Assembly: GCA_009692555.1 (NCBI GenBank)
Contig: SHYY01000004.1
Coordinates: forward strand, 17,901-81,900
From: Myxococcales bacterium
GTDB taxonomy: Bacteria > Myxococcota_A > Polyangia > Palsa-1104 > SHYY01
Length of the DNA stretch: 64,000 nt
Direction: 5' to 3'
In this document: positions 8,759 through 20,033 of the stretch, piece after piece
How the letters are laid out: each line of letters opens with the position of its first letter
How positions within the stretch are numbered: position 1 is the first letter of the stretch
The notes under the pieces: generated by a model
Database searches by the model: none
What the model saw: only the letters and a program-made list of their open reading frames with translations
What the model was told of the DNA's origin: nothing
Program-made: the position numbers and the translations under genes

Positions 8759-9715
8759 ATGGACGTCCTCCTCAAGAAATATTTCTGGATCCTCACCCTC
8801 GGGGTGACCGGGGTCTGTGCCGCCCTCGGCGGGCGCACCGCATCGCGCTTCATCACCCAGTCGTTCCTGGTCGCCGACGAGAGCCAGGCACCATCGCGCC
8901 GGGCCTACGTCAACAGCGCCGACCGGGTGCGCTCGAAGGAGGTCGAGGGGATCGTCAAGCGCAACGTCTTCTGCTCGGCCTGCTCGCCGATCGTCCCGTC
9001 GGGCGATAACCCGGCGGGGCCCGTGGAGGAGATCTCCAACGAGCCGCGGCGCACCGAGATGCAGCTCGAGCTGGTCTCGACGATGGTGGTGCCGGGCGAC
9101 GAGAAATGGTCGATGGCGGTGATCCGCGACACCTCGACCAAGGAAAAGGATCCGGGCCTCTATCGCAGCGGCTCGCTGCTCCCGGGCGACGCGGCGACGG
9201 TCGTGCGGATCATCGAGAAGAAGGTCTACTTCACCAACAACAATCACCTCGAGTACCTCGAGCTCGATCCGGGCGCGAACGCCAAGGTGGCCAACGCGGG
9301 CGGCGGCAACGAGTACGTCGCGATGGCCCAGCCGGTGTCCGCAGCGACGGGAGATCCGCTCGACAACGACATCAACCGCGGCGTGCGCTGCGTGGGATCG
9401 AACTGCGAGATCGACCGCTCCCTGGTCGACAAGCTGCTCTCCAACACCACCATGCTCGCCACCTCGGCGCGCTTCGTCCCGTCGATCAAGGACGGGCGCC
9501 CGAACGGCTTCAAGCTCTACGCGATCCGCCCGAACTCCATCTTCGGGAAGATCGGCCTCCAGAACGGCGACACGGTGAAATCGATCAACGGGATGGAGAT
9601 GTCGAGCCCCGACCAGGCGCTCGGCGTGTACACCAAGGTCCGCACGGCCAGCCACCTCACCGTCTCGGTGGAGCGGCGCGGCGAGACCGCCACGCTGGAC
9701 TACACGATCCGATGA
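8759..9715 (+). CDS. gspC: Type II secretion system protein GspC
   Basis: N-terminal TM segment, PDZ-like C-terminus (NSIFGKIGLQNGDTVKSINGMEM), first gene before the secretin. Confidence 0.85.
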   Translation: MDVLLKKYFWILTLGVTGVCAALGGRTASRFITQSFLVADESQAPSRRAYVNSADRVRSKEVEGIVKRNVFCSACSPIVPSGDNPAGPVEEISNEPRRTEMQLELVSTMVVPGDEKWSMAVIRDTSTKEKDPGLYRSGSLLPGDAATVVRIIEKKVYFTNNNHLEYLELDPGANAKVANAGGGNEYVAMAQPVSAATGDPLDNDINRGVRCVGSNCEIDRSLVDKLLSNTTMLATSARFVPSIKDGRPNGFKLYAIRPNSIFGKIGLQNGDTVKSINGMEMSSPDQALGVYTKVRTASHLTVSVERRGETATLDYTIR

Positions 9716-9761
9716 CGCGCACGCCAGCAGGTCAGGCGTGGGGCGACACGATGAGGCCTCG

Positions 9762-12631
9762 ATGAAATTGATCCGGTGGGTAGTGCCGCTCTCCGCTGCC
9801 GCGCTCACGCTGACGCCGTGCGTGTTCGCGCAGCCGCGCATCACCGCCCCGGCGGCCGCCAAGCCCCCGCCCGCGGCGACGGGACGGCCGACCTCGCTCG
9901 CACCGCTTGCCGCGGCGACGGGCAAGGGCGCATCGGGAGCGGCCGCGAGGACGCCCCCGGCCATGACGACGACCGGAACCGGCAAGCCCGCGCCGTTAGC
10001 CAAGCCTCCCGCCACCAGCCGCCCCCCGAGCAGCCTCCAGAATGGCCAGCCACCGTCGGGAAACCCCGATCCCGGCTTCGGCATCGGACCGGGCATCGGC
10101 GCGGGTGGCGCCAACTTCCCCGAGGGAATGCCCGCCGAGAAGGCGATCGCCACCGAGTGCAAGGACAAGATCCCGCCCAACAAGAAGTTCAAGATCGACT
10201 TCCGCGGCGAGGTCGAGCTCTCGCAGCTCGTGCAGTGGCTCGCCCCGACGCTGTGCCGGCCGGTGATCGTGCCCCAGAACCTGCGCCAGCAGAAGGTGAC
10301 GATCTACTCGCCCGGCCTGGTGACCGCCGAGGAGGCGCAGCGCCTGTTCCTCGCGTCGCTGACCTCGATGGGCCTGACGGTGCAGCCCGAGGGCGGCAAG
10401 GGGCACGAGGTGTTCACGATCATCGAATCGAACCGCGCCCACGAGTTGCCGGTGCCGCTCTACGGGCCGGACGCGCAGGCCCCCTCCAGCTCCGCCTTCG
10501 TCACCAAGCTGATCCGGATGAAGAACATCACCACCGACGAGATCCTCCAGACGCTCAACCGCCTGAAGACCAAGGACGGCGACATCGTCGCCTTCGCGCC
10601 CGCCGGGACGCTGATCATCACCGACCTCTCCGAGAACATCCGGCGCATGGAGGCGATCATCAATCAGCTCGATGTGCAGCCGCTCGGCGCCGAGAAGATC
10701 TGGGTCCACAAGCTCCACAACACGGCCGCGTCGGAGATGGCGGCGATGCTGGAGAAGATCTTCCAGCCGAGCAAGGGGGCGGCCCAGCCGGGGGGGCGTC
10801 CCGGCGGGCGGGCGATGCACCTCGCGCAGTCGGTGACCAGTCCACCGGCGGTGACACCCGGCGCGGCGCCGGGATCGGCCACCGAGACCTCAGGGCCCGC
10901 GTTCGGCAGCGTCAGCGTCTCGCAGATCATCCCGGAAGATCGCTCGAACACCCTGATCATCGTCGCCAGCGACAAGGCCTTCTCGTTCATCCTCTCGCTC
11001 ATCCAGCGCCTCGACCAGGCCGGCGGCCCGCTCGACAACGCCGGCGATCGCATCCACGTCCACTTCCTCAACAACGCCACCGCCGATGAGATCGCCGCGA
11101 CGCTCTCCGGCCTCGGCGTCGGGGTCTCGGGCTCGCGCGGCCGCACCGGCGCGCGGGCGACCGGCGGTCCGGCGGGTGGAACGCCCGGCCAGGCGGGTGC
11201 GCTGTTCGAAGGCGAGGTCAAGGTCGCCGCCGACAAACCAACGAATTCGCTGGTGATTGTCGCCTCCGGGCGCGATTACCTCACGGTGCGCGACCTCGTC
11301 CGCAAGCTCGATATCACGCGCCGCCAGGTGTTCATCGAGGCCACCATCCTCGAGGTGTCGCTCGACAAGGCGCGCAAGCTCGGGGCGGCCTTCCACGGCG
11401 GCGGCACGGTCCTCGACGGCGACAACAAGTCGCTCCTCTTCGGCGGCTCGGAGCCGAACGGGCAGGCCAACTCGCTGTTCTTCTCCCCGGCGGCGCTGAC
11501 CGGCCTCGCCGCCGGCCTGCGCGGGCCCGCGATCCCGGGCGCCGATACGCTCCTCGGCCTCCCGCCCGGCCAGTCGGTGCCGAGCTTCGGGGTGTTCATC
11601 CAGGCGCTGCAGAACAACAACGACGTCAACGTCGTCTCGATGCCGCACATCCTCACCTCCGACAACGAGAAGGCCACCATCCAGGTCGGCCGCAACCTGC
11701 CTTTCCCGGGGTCGCTCGGCGGCTTCCCGGGCGCGGGGGGCGCTGCCGCGGGGGCTGCTGCCGCCTTCGGTATCGGCACGTCGGTGCAGCGGCAGGACGT
11801 GGCGCTGAAGATGGACGTCACCCCGCACGTCAACGACTCGGACATGGTGCGGCTCGAGCTGGACGCCGAGATCTCCGACGTGGCCTCGGAGAACTTCAAC
11901 GGCCTCGGCCCGGCCACCGACAAGCGCACGGTGAAGACCACGGTATCGGTGCGCGATCAGCAGTCGGTGGTGATCGGCGGCCTGGTGAAGGATCGCATCG
12001 CCGAGAGCATCGACAAGGTGCCGCTGCTCGGCGACATCCCGATCCTCGGCTACCTGTTCAAGTTCACCCGCAAGACCATCCTGAAGCAGAACCTGCTGAT
12101 CATCCTCACCCCCTACGTGATCAAGGATCCGATGGATCTGCGGCGGATCTTCGAGCGCAAGATCCGCGATCGCAAGGAGTTCCTCGAGCGCTACAGCGCC
12201 TTCCAGGATGAGCACAACTACGACCCCGAGATCGACTACCGCCGGAAGCGTGGCCTGCTCGAGGAGATCAATCGCACCGCCATCGAGGCCGAGCTGGAGG
12301 CCGCTGAGCTGCGCACCGCCCAGGCGTCGATGCAGGAGCGCTTCCAGGAGGGGCCGGTCGAGCCGGTGGACATCCCGCGCGGGCGGGGCGGCGCGCTGCG
12401 GCCGGGCGCAGGGGAGCGTATCAACGAGGACGAGTCGCCGGGCACGCAGCCAGTCCCGTCGCCGCCGTCGCCACGAGAACGTCCGGTGCGCCAGCGCCAG
12501 CGCGAGCGGATGGTCCCGAACGTCCCGCAGATGGAGGACAGCGTGCCGCCGCCGACCGGTGCGCCCGCGCTGCCCGAGTCGCCGCGGGGCGAGGCACCGG
12601 TGCCGCAGCCAGCGACGGCAGGAGACCGGTA

Positions 12632-12632
<1 letters not shown>
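9762..12632 (+). CDS. gspD: Type II secretion system secretin GspD
   Basis: N0/N1-type domains and secretin core (VPLLGDIPILGYLFKFT). Confidence 0.93.
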
Positions 12633-14506
<1,874 letters not shown>

Positions 14507-14512
14507 CGCCGG

Positions 14513-15784
14513 ATGCCGGTCTTTTCCTACAAGGGCTTCGCGGCGAGCGGCAAGCCGGTGTCGGGCGTCAAGGACGCCGACAACGTCCGCAATTTACGCG
14601 CAATCCTGAAGCGCGACGGGATCTTCCTCACCACCGCCAAGGAGGCCAACCTGCGCGCCGCCGCCGCCGAGGCCGCGGGCGACACCGGGATCGGGATCCT
14701 GCGGATCTTCACCGGCCTCTCGCCGGGCGGGCTCACCGCGGGCCGGCAGAACGCGGACAAGCGACAGGTGGCGATCCTCACCCGCCAGCTCGGCGTGCTC
14801 TTGAAGGCCGGCGTGCCGCTCTCGGAGGCGCTCGGCGCGCTGGTCGAGCAGTCGGAGCGCCCCGCGCTGAAGCGCATCCTCGCCGACGTGAAGACCCAGG
14901 TGAACGAGGGATCGTCGCTGGCCGACGCTCTGGCCCGCCACCCCGGCTCGTTCGAGGACCTCTTCATCAACATGGTCCGCGCCGGCGAGGCCTCGGGCAA
15001 CCTCGACACCGTGCTCTTCCGCCTCGCCGAGTTCCTCGACGCGCAGAACCGCCTGCGCGGGAAGATCATCTCGGCGATGTTCTACCCGGTGGCGATGGCC
15101 TGCATCGGCATCGTGATCATGGGCATCCTGATGCTCACCGTCGTGCCGAAGGTCACCTCGATGTTCGCCGACACCGGGCAGGTGCTGCCCTGGAACACCC
15201 GCCTGATGATCTTCGTCTCCGACATGATCGGCGGCTACTGGTACCTGATCATCGCCTGGGTCTTCGGGTCGGTGATCGGCTTCCGCTACTGGAAGAAGAC
15301 GCCGCGCGGGCGCATGACCTTCGACAGGATGATCCTCCGCCTGTGGGTGATAGGACCCCTGGCGCGGATGATCGCGATCAGCCGCTTCGCGAAGACCCTC
15401 TCGACGATGCTGGCCTCGGGCGTGCCGCTCCTCCGCGCGCTCGACATCGTGAAGAACATCCTCGGCAACGTCACCCTCACCAAGGTGATCGAGGAGGCCA
15501 AGGAGTCGATCAAGGAGGGCGAGTCGATCGCCGCGCCGCTGCGCCGCTCGGGGGAATTTCCGCCCATCGTGACGCATATGATTGCGGTGGGTGAGCGCAC
15601 CGGGCAGCTCGAGCCGATGCTGGAGAACGTCGCCGAGTCGTACGACGTCGAGACCGACATGAAGATCGCGCGGCTCACCACCCTGCTCGAGCCGGTGATG
15701 ATCCTGATCATGGGCGGCTCGGTGGCGTTTGTGGTGTTTTCGATCTTGTTGCCGATTTTGCAGATGAACGAGTTTGTGTCCTGA
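14513..15784 (+). CDS. gspF: Type II secretion inner-membrane protein GspF
   Basis: T2SF domains, LTRQLGVLLKAGVPLSEAL. Confidence 0.93.
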   Translation: MPVFSYKGFAASGKPVSGVKDADNVRNLRAILKRDGIFLTTAKEANLRAAAAEAAGDTGIGILRIFTGLSPGGLTAGRQNADKRQVAILTRQLGVLLKAGVPLSEALGALVEQSERPALKRILADVKTQVNEGSSLADALARHPGSFEDLFINMVRAGEASGNLDTVLFRLAEFLDAQNRLRGKIISAMFYPVAMACIGIVIMGILMLTVVPKVTSMFADTGQVLPWNTRLMIFVSDMIGGYWYLIIAWVFGSVIGFRYWKKTPRGRMTFDRMILRLWVIGPLARMIAISRFAKTLSTMLASGVPLLRALDIVKNILGNVTLTKVIEEAKESIKEGESIAAPLRRSGEFPPIVTHMIAVGERTGQLEPMLENVAESYDVETDMKIARLTTLLEPVMILIMGGSVAFVVFSILLPILQMNEFVS

Positions 15785-15803
15785 ACCCAGCCGAAGGAGT
15801 CGG

Positions 15804-16223
15804 ATGATGCGGCCAAGCAGCAAGCGAAGGATCACCCAGCGCGGCATGACTCTCGTCGAGATCATGGTCGTGGTGGCGATCATCGGGACCGTGATGGCGG
15901 CGGTGGCGCTGGGCGCCCTCCCTGCGCTCAACCGGGCCACCTGCAAGACGGCGTGGACGGGAACGCAGACCCTCGCCCAGGCGGTGGAGGTCTACAAGAC
16001 CGAAAACAACGGCGACTGCCCGAAGTCGCTCGACGACCTGGCCCAGATGAAGATCGTCAAGAAGATCCCGATCGACCCGTGGGGCCAGCCCTTCAACTTC
16101 AAGTGCCCCGGCGACAAGGACGAGGACGGCGCCGACATCTGGTCGAAGGGCAAGAACAAGCAGGACGGCGACGACGACGATGTCCGCGGCTGGATGAAGA
16201 TGGACGAGCAGTGCAAGAAGTAG
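15804..16223 (+). CDS. gspG: Major pseudopilin GspG
   Basis: RG|MTLVEIMVVVAIIG prepilin motif; YKTENNGDCP...IPIDPWGQPF. Confidence 0.93.
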   Translation: MMRPSSKRRITQRGMTLVEIMVVVAIIGTVMAAVALGALPALNRATCKTAWTGTQTLAQAVEVYKTENNGDCPKSLDDLAQMKIVKKIPIDPWGQPFNFKCPGDKDEDGADIWSKGKNKQDGDDDDVRGWMKMDEQCKK

Positions 16224-16224
16224 C

Positions 16225-16953
16225 ATGTCCCCCTCGGCGAAGCTGCGGGCGGGCCGGTCTCCGAGGGGCTTCACGCTCATCGAGATCATGCTCGTCCTGG
16301 CGATCGTCGGGGCGGCGATGGGGGTGGCGGTGGTCTCCTTCCGCGCCGTCGATCGCGCCACCGCGCGCAGCAACTCGAGCCGCCTCGCCGCCGCGATCCG
16401 CTACGTCTACGACCGCGCCGTCACCACCGGCGGGTACTACCGCATCGTCCTCGATCTGACCGCCAACAAGTACTGGGCCGAGCGCTCCGATGACCGCTTC
16501 TACCTCGCGCGCGAGCCCGAGAAGTCCTCGCGCGGCCGCGCCCCCGACGAGGAGGCCAAGGAGAAGAAGCTGAAGGAGGACGAGGATCGCGCGAAGCAGC
16601 AGGTGACGGGGCTGGCCAAGGAGCTCTTGCCGCCGCCCGCGCCGCGACGGGCGCGCTTCCAGGCCTTCACCGACTCGACGCTCCCGAAGATCGACCTCAA
16701 AGGCTGCAAGCTCCGCGACGTGCTCACCCGTCGCCAGCGCGACCCCTACACCGAGGGCAAGGCCTACCTCTACTTCTTCCCCGACGGGCACACCGAGCGG
16801 GCGCTGATCCACATCGAGGACACCAACGGCGACGTCTACTCGCTCTCCGTCCACCCGCTCACCGGGCGGGTCACGCTGAAGTCGGGCGACGTCCGGGCGG
16901 GGCGCGACTTCGGCGAGACCGACGACGAGGGGCGCTCCGAGGCGCCGCGTTGA
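16225..16953 (+). CDS. gspH: Minor pseudopilin GspH
   Basis: PRG|FTLIEIMLVLAIVG prepilin motif, operon position. Confidence 0.85.
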   Translation: MSPSAKLRAGRSPRGFTLIEIMLVLAIVGAAMGVAVVSFRAVDRATARSNSSRLAAAIRYVYDRAVTTGGYYRIVLDLTANKYWAERSDDRFYLAREPEKSSRGRAPDEEAKEKKLKEDEDRAKQQVTGLAKELLPPPAPRRARFQAFTDSTLPKIDLKGCKLRDVLTRRQRDPYTEGKAYLYFFPDGHTERALIHIEDTNGDVYSLSVHPLTGRVTLKSGDVRAGRDFGETDDEGRSEAPR

Positions 16954-17822
16954 TGCGATCGCATCATCATAAAAAGGAACCCTGGGAGGGTTCCTTTGAC
17001 CTCCCGCGGGAGCGCCACCAGGCAAAGCCCGGCGGCGCATACGCGACCAAGATCGCTGGCGGCTTCACGCTCCTCGAGATGATGGTCGCGCTGGCGATCC
17101 TCGCCGTGTCGCTGACCTGGCTGGTGCAGGCGACGATGCGGGCGATCCAGTCCGCGAACCACGCCAAGCTGGTCACCACCGCCACCTTCCTCGCCCGCGC
17201 TCGCCTCGTCGAGCTCGAGGACGAGCTGGCCGAGAAGGGCTTCACCGACGATTCGTTCGCCAAGGAGGCCTCGGGGGACTTCGAGGAGCAGGGCTTCAAG
17301 CGCTTCCAGTGGACGGTGGTGATCGACAAGATCGAGCTGCCGAGCACCTCCGAGGTGGAGGCGCTGGTGTCGAAGGGGGCGGACTCGCAGGAGACGCTCG
17401 GCGGGATCGGCGGGGGCCCAGCCTCCGCGTCGTCGCCCGGGGGCCTCTCGAACACGCCCGTCGGTGGCGGCGCCGGTGGCGGCGCGGGGATGCTCGCCTC
17501 GCAGTTCGGGATCATCAAGGATGTCCTCGAAAACTCGATCCGCCGCGCGCGGGCGAAGATCACCTGGAGCGAGGGCAAGAAGGAGGAGATGGTCGAGGTG
17601 GTCGAGTACCTGACCGATCCGAAGCGGGTCGATCAATCGATCCAGCTCGGCATCGGCGGCGCAGGCGCTGGCGGAGCGGGGGGCGGAGCAGCCGGTGGCG
17701 CGGGCGGTGGCGCGGGCGGCGGCGCGGGCGGCGGCGCGGGAGGCGGCGCGGGCGGCGCTGGCGGTGGCAGCTCCGGCGGTGGCAGCTCCGGCGGCGGCAC
17801 CACCCGGGGATCGGCCCGTTGA
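16950..17822 (+). CDS. gspI: Minor pseudopilin GspI with long leader and Gly/Ala-rich tail
   Basis: GG|FTLLEMMVALAILAVS; TTG start overlapping the gspH stop; low-complexity C-terminus. Confidence 0.85.
   Translation: MMRSHHHKKEPWEGSFDLPRERHQAKPGGAYATKIAGGFTLLEMMVALAILAVSLTWLVQATMRAIQSANHAKLVTTATFLARARLVELEDELAEKGFTDDSFAKEASGDFEEQGFKRFQWTVVIDKIELPSTSEVEALVSKGADSQETLGGIGGGPASASSPGGLSNTPVGGGAGGGAGMLASQFGIIKDVLENSIRRARAKITWSEGKKEEMVEVVEYLTDPKRVDQSIQLGIGGAGAGGAGGGAAGGAGGGAGGGAGGGAGGGAGGAGGGSSGGGSSGGGTTRGSAR
16951..16966 (+). repeat. Dispersed element copy 2 (TGATGCGATCGCATCA, perfect palindrome)
   Basis: Plus: GATGC GATC GCATC ATCATAAAAAGG, at gspI start. Confidence 0.6.
16971..17049 (+). repeat. 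REP-like hairpin element inside gspI leader coding region
   Basis: AAAGGAACCC-TGGGA-GGGTTCCTTTGACCTCCCGCGGGAGCGCCACCAGGCAAAGCCCGGCGGCGC, homologous to the reverse complement of the 81-bp unit at 40276. Confidence 0.75.
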
Positions 17823-18565
17823 TGATGCGGTCGCATAAAAAATTGGGCGGCTGCCTTCCTTGCGCGCGAAGCGCGAGGCGTCCCGGCGGGAGCCGGGGCT
17901 TCACCCTGATCGAGGTGCTGATCGCGATCTCGATCCTGGCGGTCGTCACCACCCTCGTCTGGGGATCGTTCCGTGAGACCTTCAGCGCCAAGAGCGCCGT
18001 CGAGGCCAACTCCGCGCGCTACCACTCCGTGCGCCTCGGCCTCGAGCGCCTCGCGCGCGAGGTGACGATGGCCTACCTCTCCCAGAACGACGACACCGGC
18101 CAGCAGGAGCGCCGCACCTTCTTCATCGGCACCCGGCGCGGCGACGTCGACGAGCTGCGCTTCTCGATGCTCGGCCACCAGCGCCTCTACGCCGACGCCA
18201 ACGAGGCCGACACATCTCAGGTGGTGTGGTACGGCGGGCGCGACCGCGACGACGGCGGCAAGGTGAACCTGATGCGCCGCGAGACCCGCCGCCTCGCCAA
18301 CGAGAAGCCGGAGACCGCGCCCGGCGAGTCGGACATCGCGTGCGACGACGTGGTCAGCCTGAAGATCGACTACTGGGACGCGCGCGACAAGAAGTGGCGC
18401 GAGGAGTGGAGCACCTCCTCCGCCGACGGGCAGCCCGATCGCCTGCCATCGAAGGTGCGGATCACCCTGACCGTGTACGACGAGCGCCGGCAGGAGGTCC
18501 CGTTCCAGACCGCGGTGCGCCTGCCGATGCAGGAGCCGCTCAACCTCCAGGCGAGGAAGAAGTGA
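17822..18565 (+). CDS. gspJ: Minor pseudopilin GspJ
   Basis: SRG|FTLIEVLIAISILAVV; start near 17822 within the longer ORF 17309-18565. Confidence 0.85.
   Translation: MMRSHKKLGGCLPCARSARRPGGSRGFTLIEVLIAISILAVVTTLVWGSFRETFSAKSAVEANSARYHSVRLGLERLAREVTMAYLSQNDDTGQQERRTFFIGTRRGDVDELRFSMLGHQRLYADANEADTSQVVWYGGRDRDDGGKVNLMRRETRRLANEKPETAPGESDIACDDVVSLKIDYWDARDKKWREEWSTSSADGQPDRLPSKVRITLTVYDERRQEVPFQTAVRLPMQEPLNLQARKK
17823..17838 (+). repeat. Dispersed element copy 3
   Basis: Plus: GATGC GGTC GCATA AAAAATTGG, at gspJ start. Confidence 0.55.
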
Positions 18566-20004
18566 GGCACGCCGCCCATCGCCTGCTGGCGCGCCTCGCG
18601 CGTCCGCTGATCGCGGCGCACCGTCGCAAGGTGAACCGCCAGGGAGGCTTCGCGCTGGTGGTGGTCACCGTCACCGTCGCTGTCCTCGCCGCGGTGGTCG
18701 GCGAGTTCGGGTACAACTCCCGCGTCGAGATGGAGTCGGCCGCCAACGCGCGCGATCAGCTGCGCGCCGAGTACCTCGCCCGCTCCGGGATCAACCTCTC
18801 GCGCCTCCTCATCAAGACCCAGCAGGCGGTGATCGACAAGATCAACAACCAGTTCAAGATGGACATCCAGATCGGCGACTTCGCCCCCTTCCTGATGAAG
18901 GCCTTCGGCGGCGCCGACGGAGCCGAGGCGCTCGGCGACCTCCTCGGCATCGGGGCCGGGTCGGTCAAGGGCCTCGGCGTCGGCAAGAGCGCCAGCTTCG
19001 ACGTGGCGATGACCCCCGAGGACGGCAAGATCAACATCAACTGCGCCGGCGGCCTGAACGCGGCCGGCAATGGAGTGATCCCCCAGGGCAATCCACAACC
19101 GGTGGCGATCCGCCGGCCGGGCGACGCCCCGACCGCCACGCCGATCAACGATCCGAAGGAGGGGCTCTTCCGGATGCTGGTGGCCCTCATGTACCCGCGC
19201 CGCTACGACCGCATCTTCGACAACCCCGACGCCGACGGGCAGTACGCCACCCGCGAGGAGGTGGCGCGCGCGATCATCGACTGGTCCGACGTCGACGAGA
19301 CGCGCTACGACCCGGCCACCCCCTCGGGCGGCGGCGGCGAGGACTACCACTACGACTCCCTTCGCGACACCTACAAGGCGCACAACAACTTCTTCGACAC
19401 GGTCGAGGAGCTGCAGCTGGTCAAGGGCGTCAGCGACGACTTCTGGGGCTCCTTCGGCGAGATGTTCACCGTCTACGGGACCTGCCAGATCAACCTGAAC
19501 GCGGTGTCGGTGGAGCACTGGCCGATCACCGCGGCGATCGTCCGCGCCTCGGCCAAGGATCAGCAAAACCCGTCGCTGCTCGACGAGACGCTGGTGGCGG
19601 CCCTGGCGCAGCAGGTGCGCGCGATCACGCAGGCGACCGGCGGCCTGAAATCAACCGATGACCTCGCGAAGTTTGCGGCGAACAAGGGAATGCCGTTGAC
19701 GCCGCCCGGCGCGGCCGGGGGCACCACAGGAGGGACAGGGGGAGCCGAGGCTCCACTGGAGTTCCCGCCCATCCCGGGGCTGACCGCGATCGAGCTCGAC
19801 AACAAGAATCTCAACACGCTGGCCCGGATCGGGCCGCGCGAGATCTACCGGATCGACTCGACCGGAACCATCCAGCGCTCGGCGGGCCGCAAGATCCAGG
19901 TCCACATCCGCGCGGTCTTCGACACGACGCACTTCAACGGGAACGCCACCAGCGGCGACCCGGGCGACACCAGGGGCACCTGGGTCTACTGGCGGATGGA
20001 CTGA
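18562..20004 (+). CDS. gspK: Type II secretion protein GspK
   Basis: GGFALVVVTVTVAVLAAVVGEF; GTG start overlaps the gspJ stop; GspK-like body (DWSDVDETRYD...). Confidence 0.88.
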   Translation: MRHAAHRLLARLARPLIAAHRRKVNRQGGFALVVVTVTVAVLAAVVGEFGYNSRVEMESAANARDQLRAEYLARSGINLSRLLIKTQQAVIDKINNQFKMDIQIGDFAPFLMKAFGGADGAEALGDLLGIGAGSVKGLGVGKSASFDVAMTPEDGKININCAGGLNAAGNGVIPQGNPQPVAIRRPGDAPTATPINDPKEGLFRMLVALMYPRRYDRIFDNPDADGQYATREEVARAIIDWSDVDETRYDPATPSGGGGEDYHYDSLRDTYKAHNNFFDTVEELQLVKGVSDDFWGSFGEMFTVYGTCQINLNAVSVEHWPITAAIVRASAKDQQNPSLLDETLVAALAQQVRAITQATGGLKSTDDLAKFAANKGMPLTPPGAAGGTTGGTGGAEAPLEFPPIPGLTAIELDNKNLNTLARIGPREIYRIDSTGTIQRSAGRKIQVHIRAVFDTTHFNGNATSGDPGDTRGTWVYWRMD

Positions 20005-20033
20005 GTTTGAACGGAGATTGAGGTAACTCCCCC

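Noticed and set aside
16951-16966. Interpretation of GCGATCGC cores as cyanobacterial-type HIP1 sites
   Set aside because: Only two of the nine dispersed-element copies have the GATC core; the N4 core is variable while the outer half-sites are conserved
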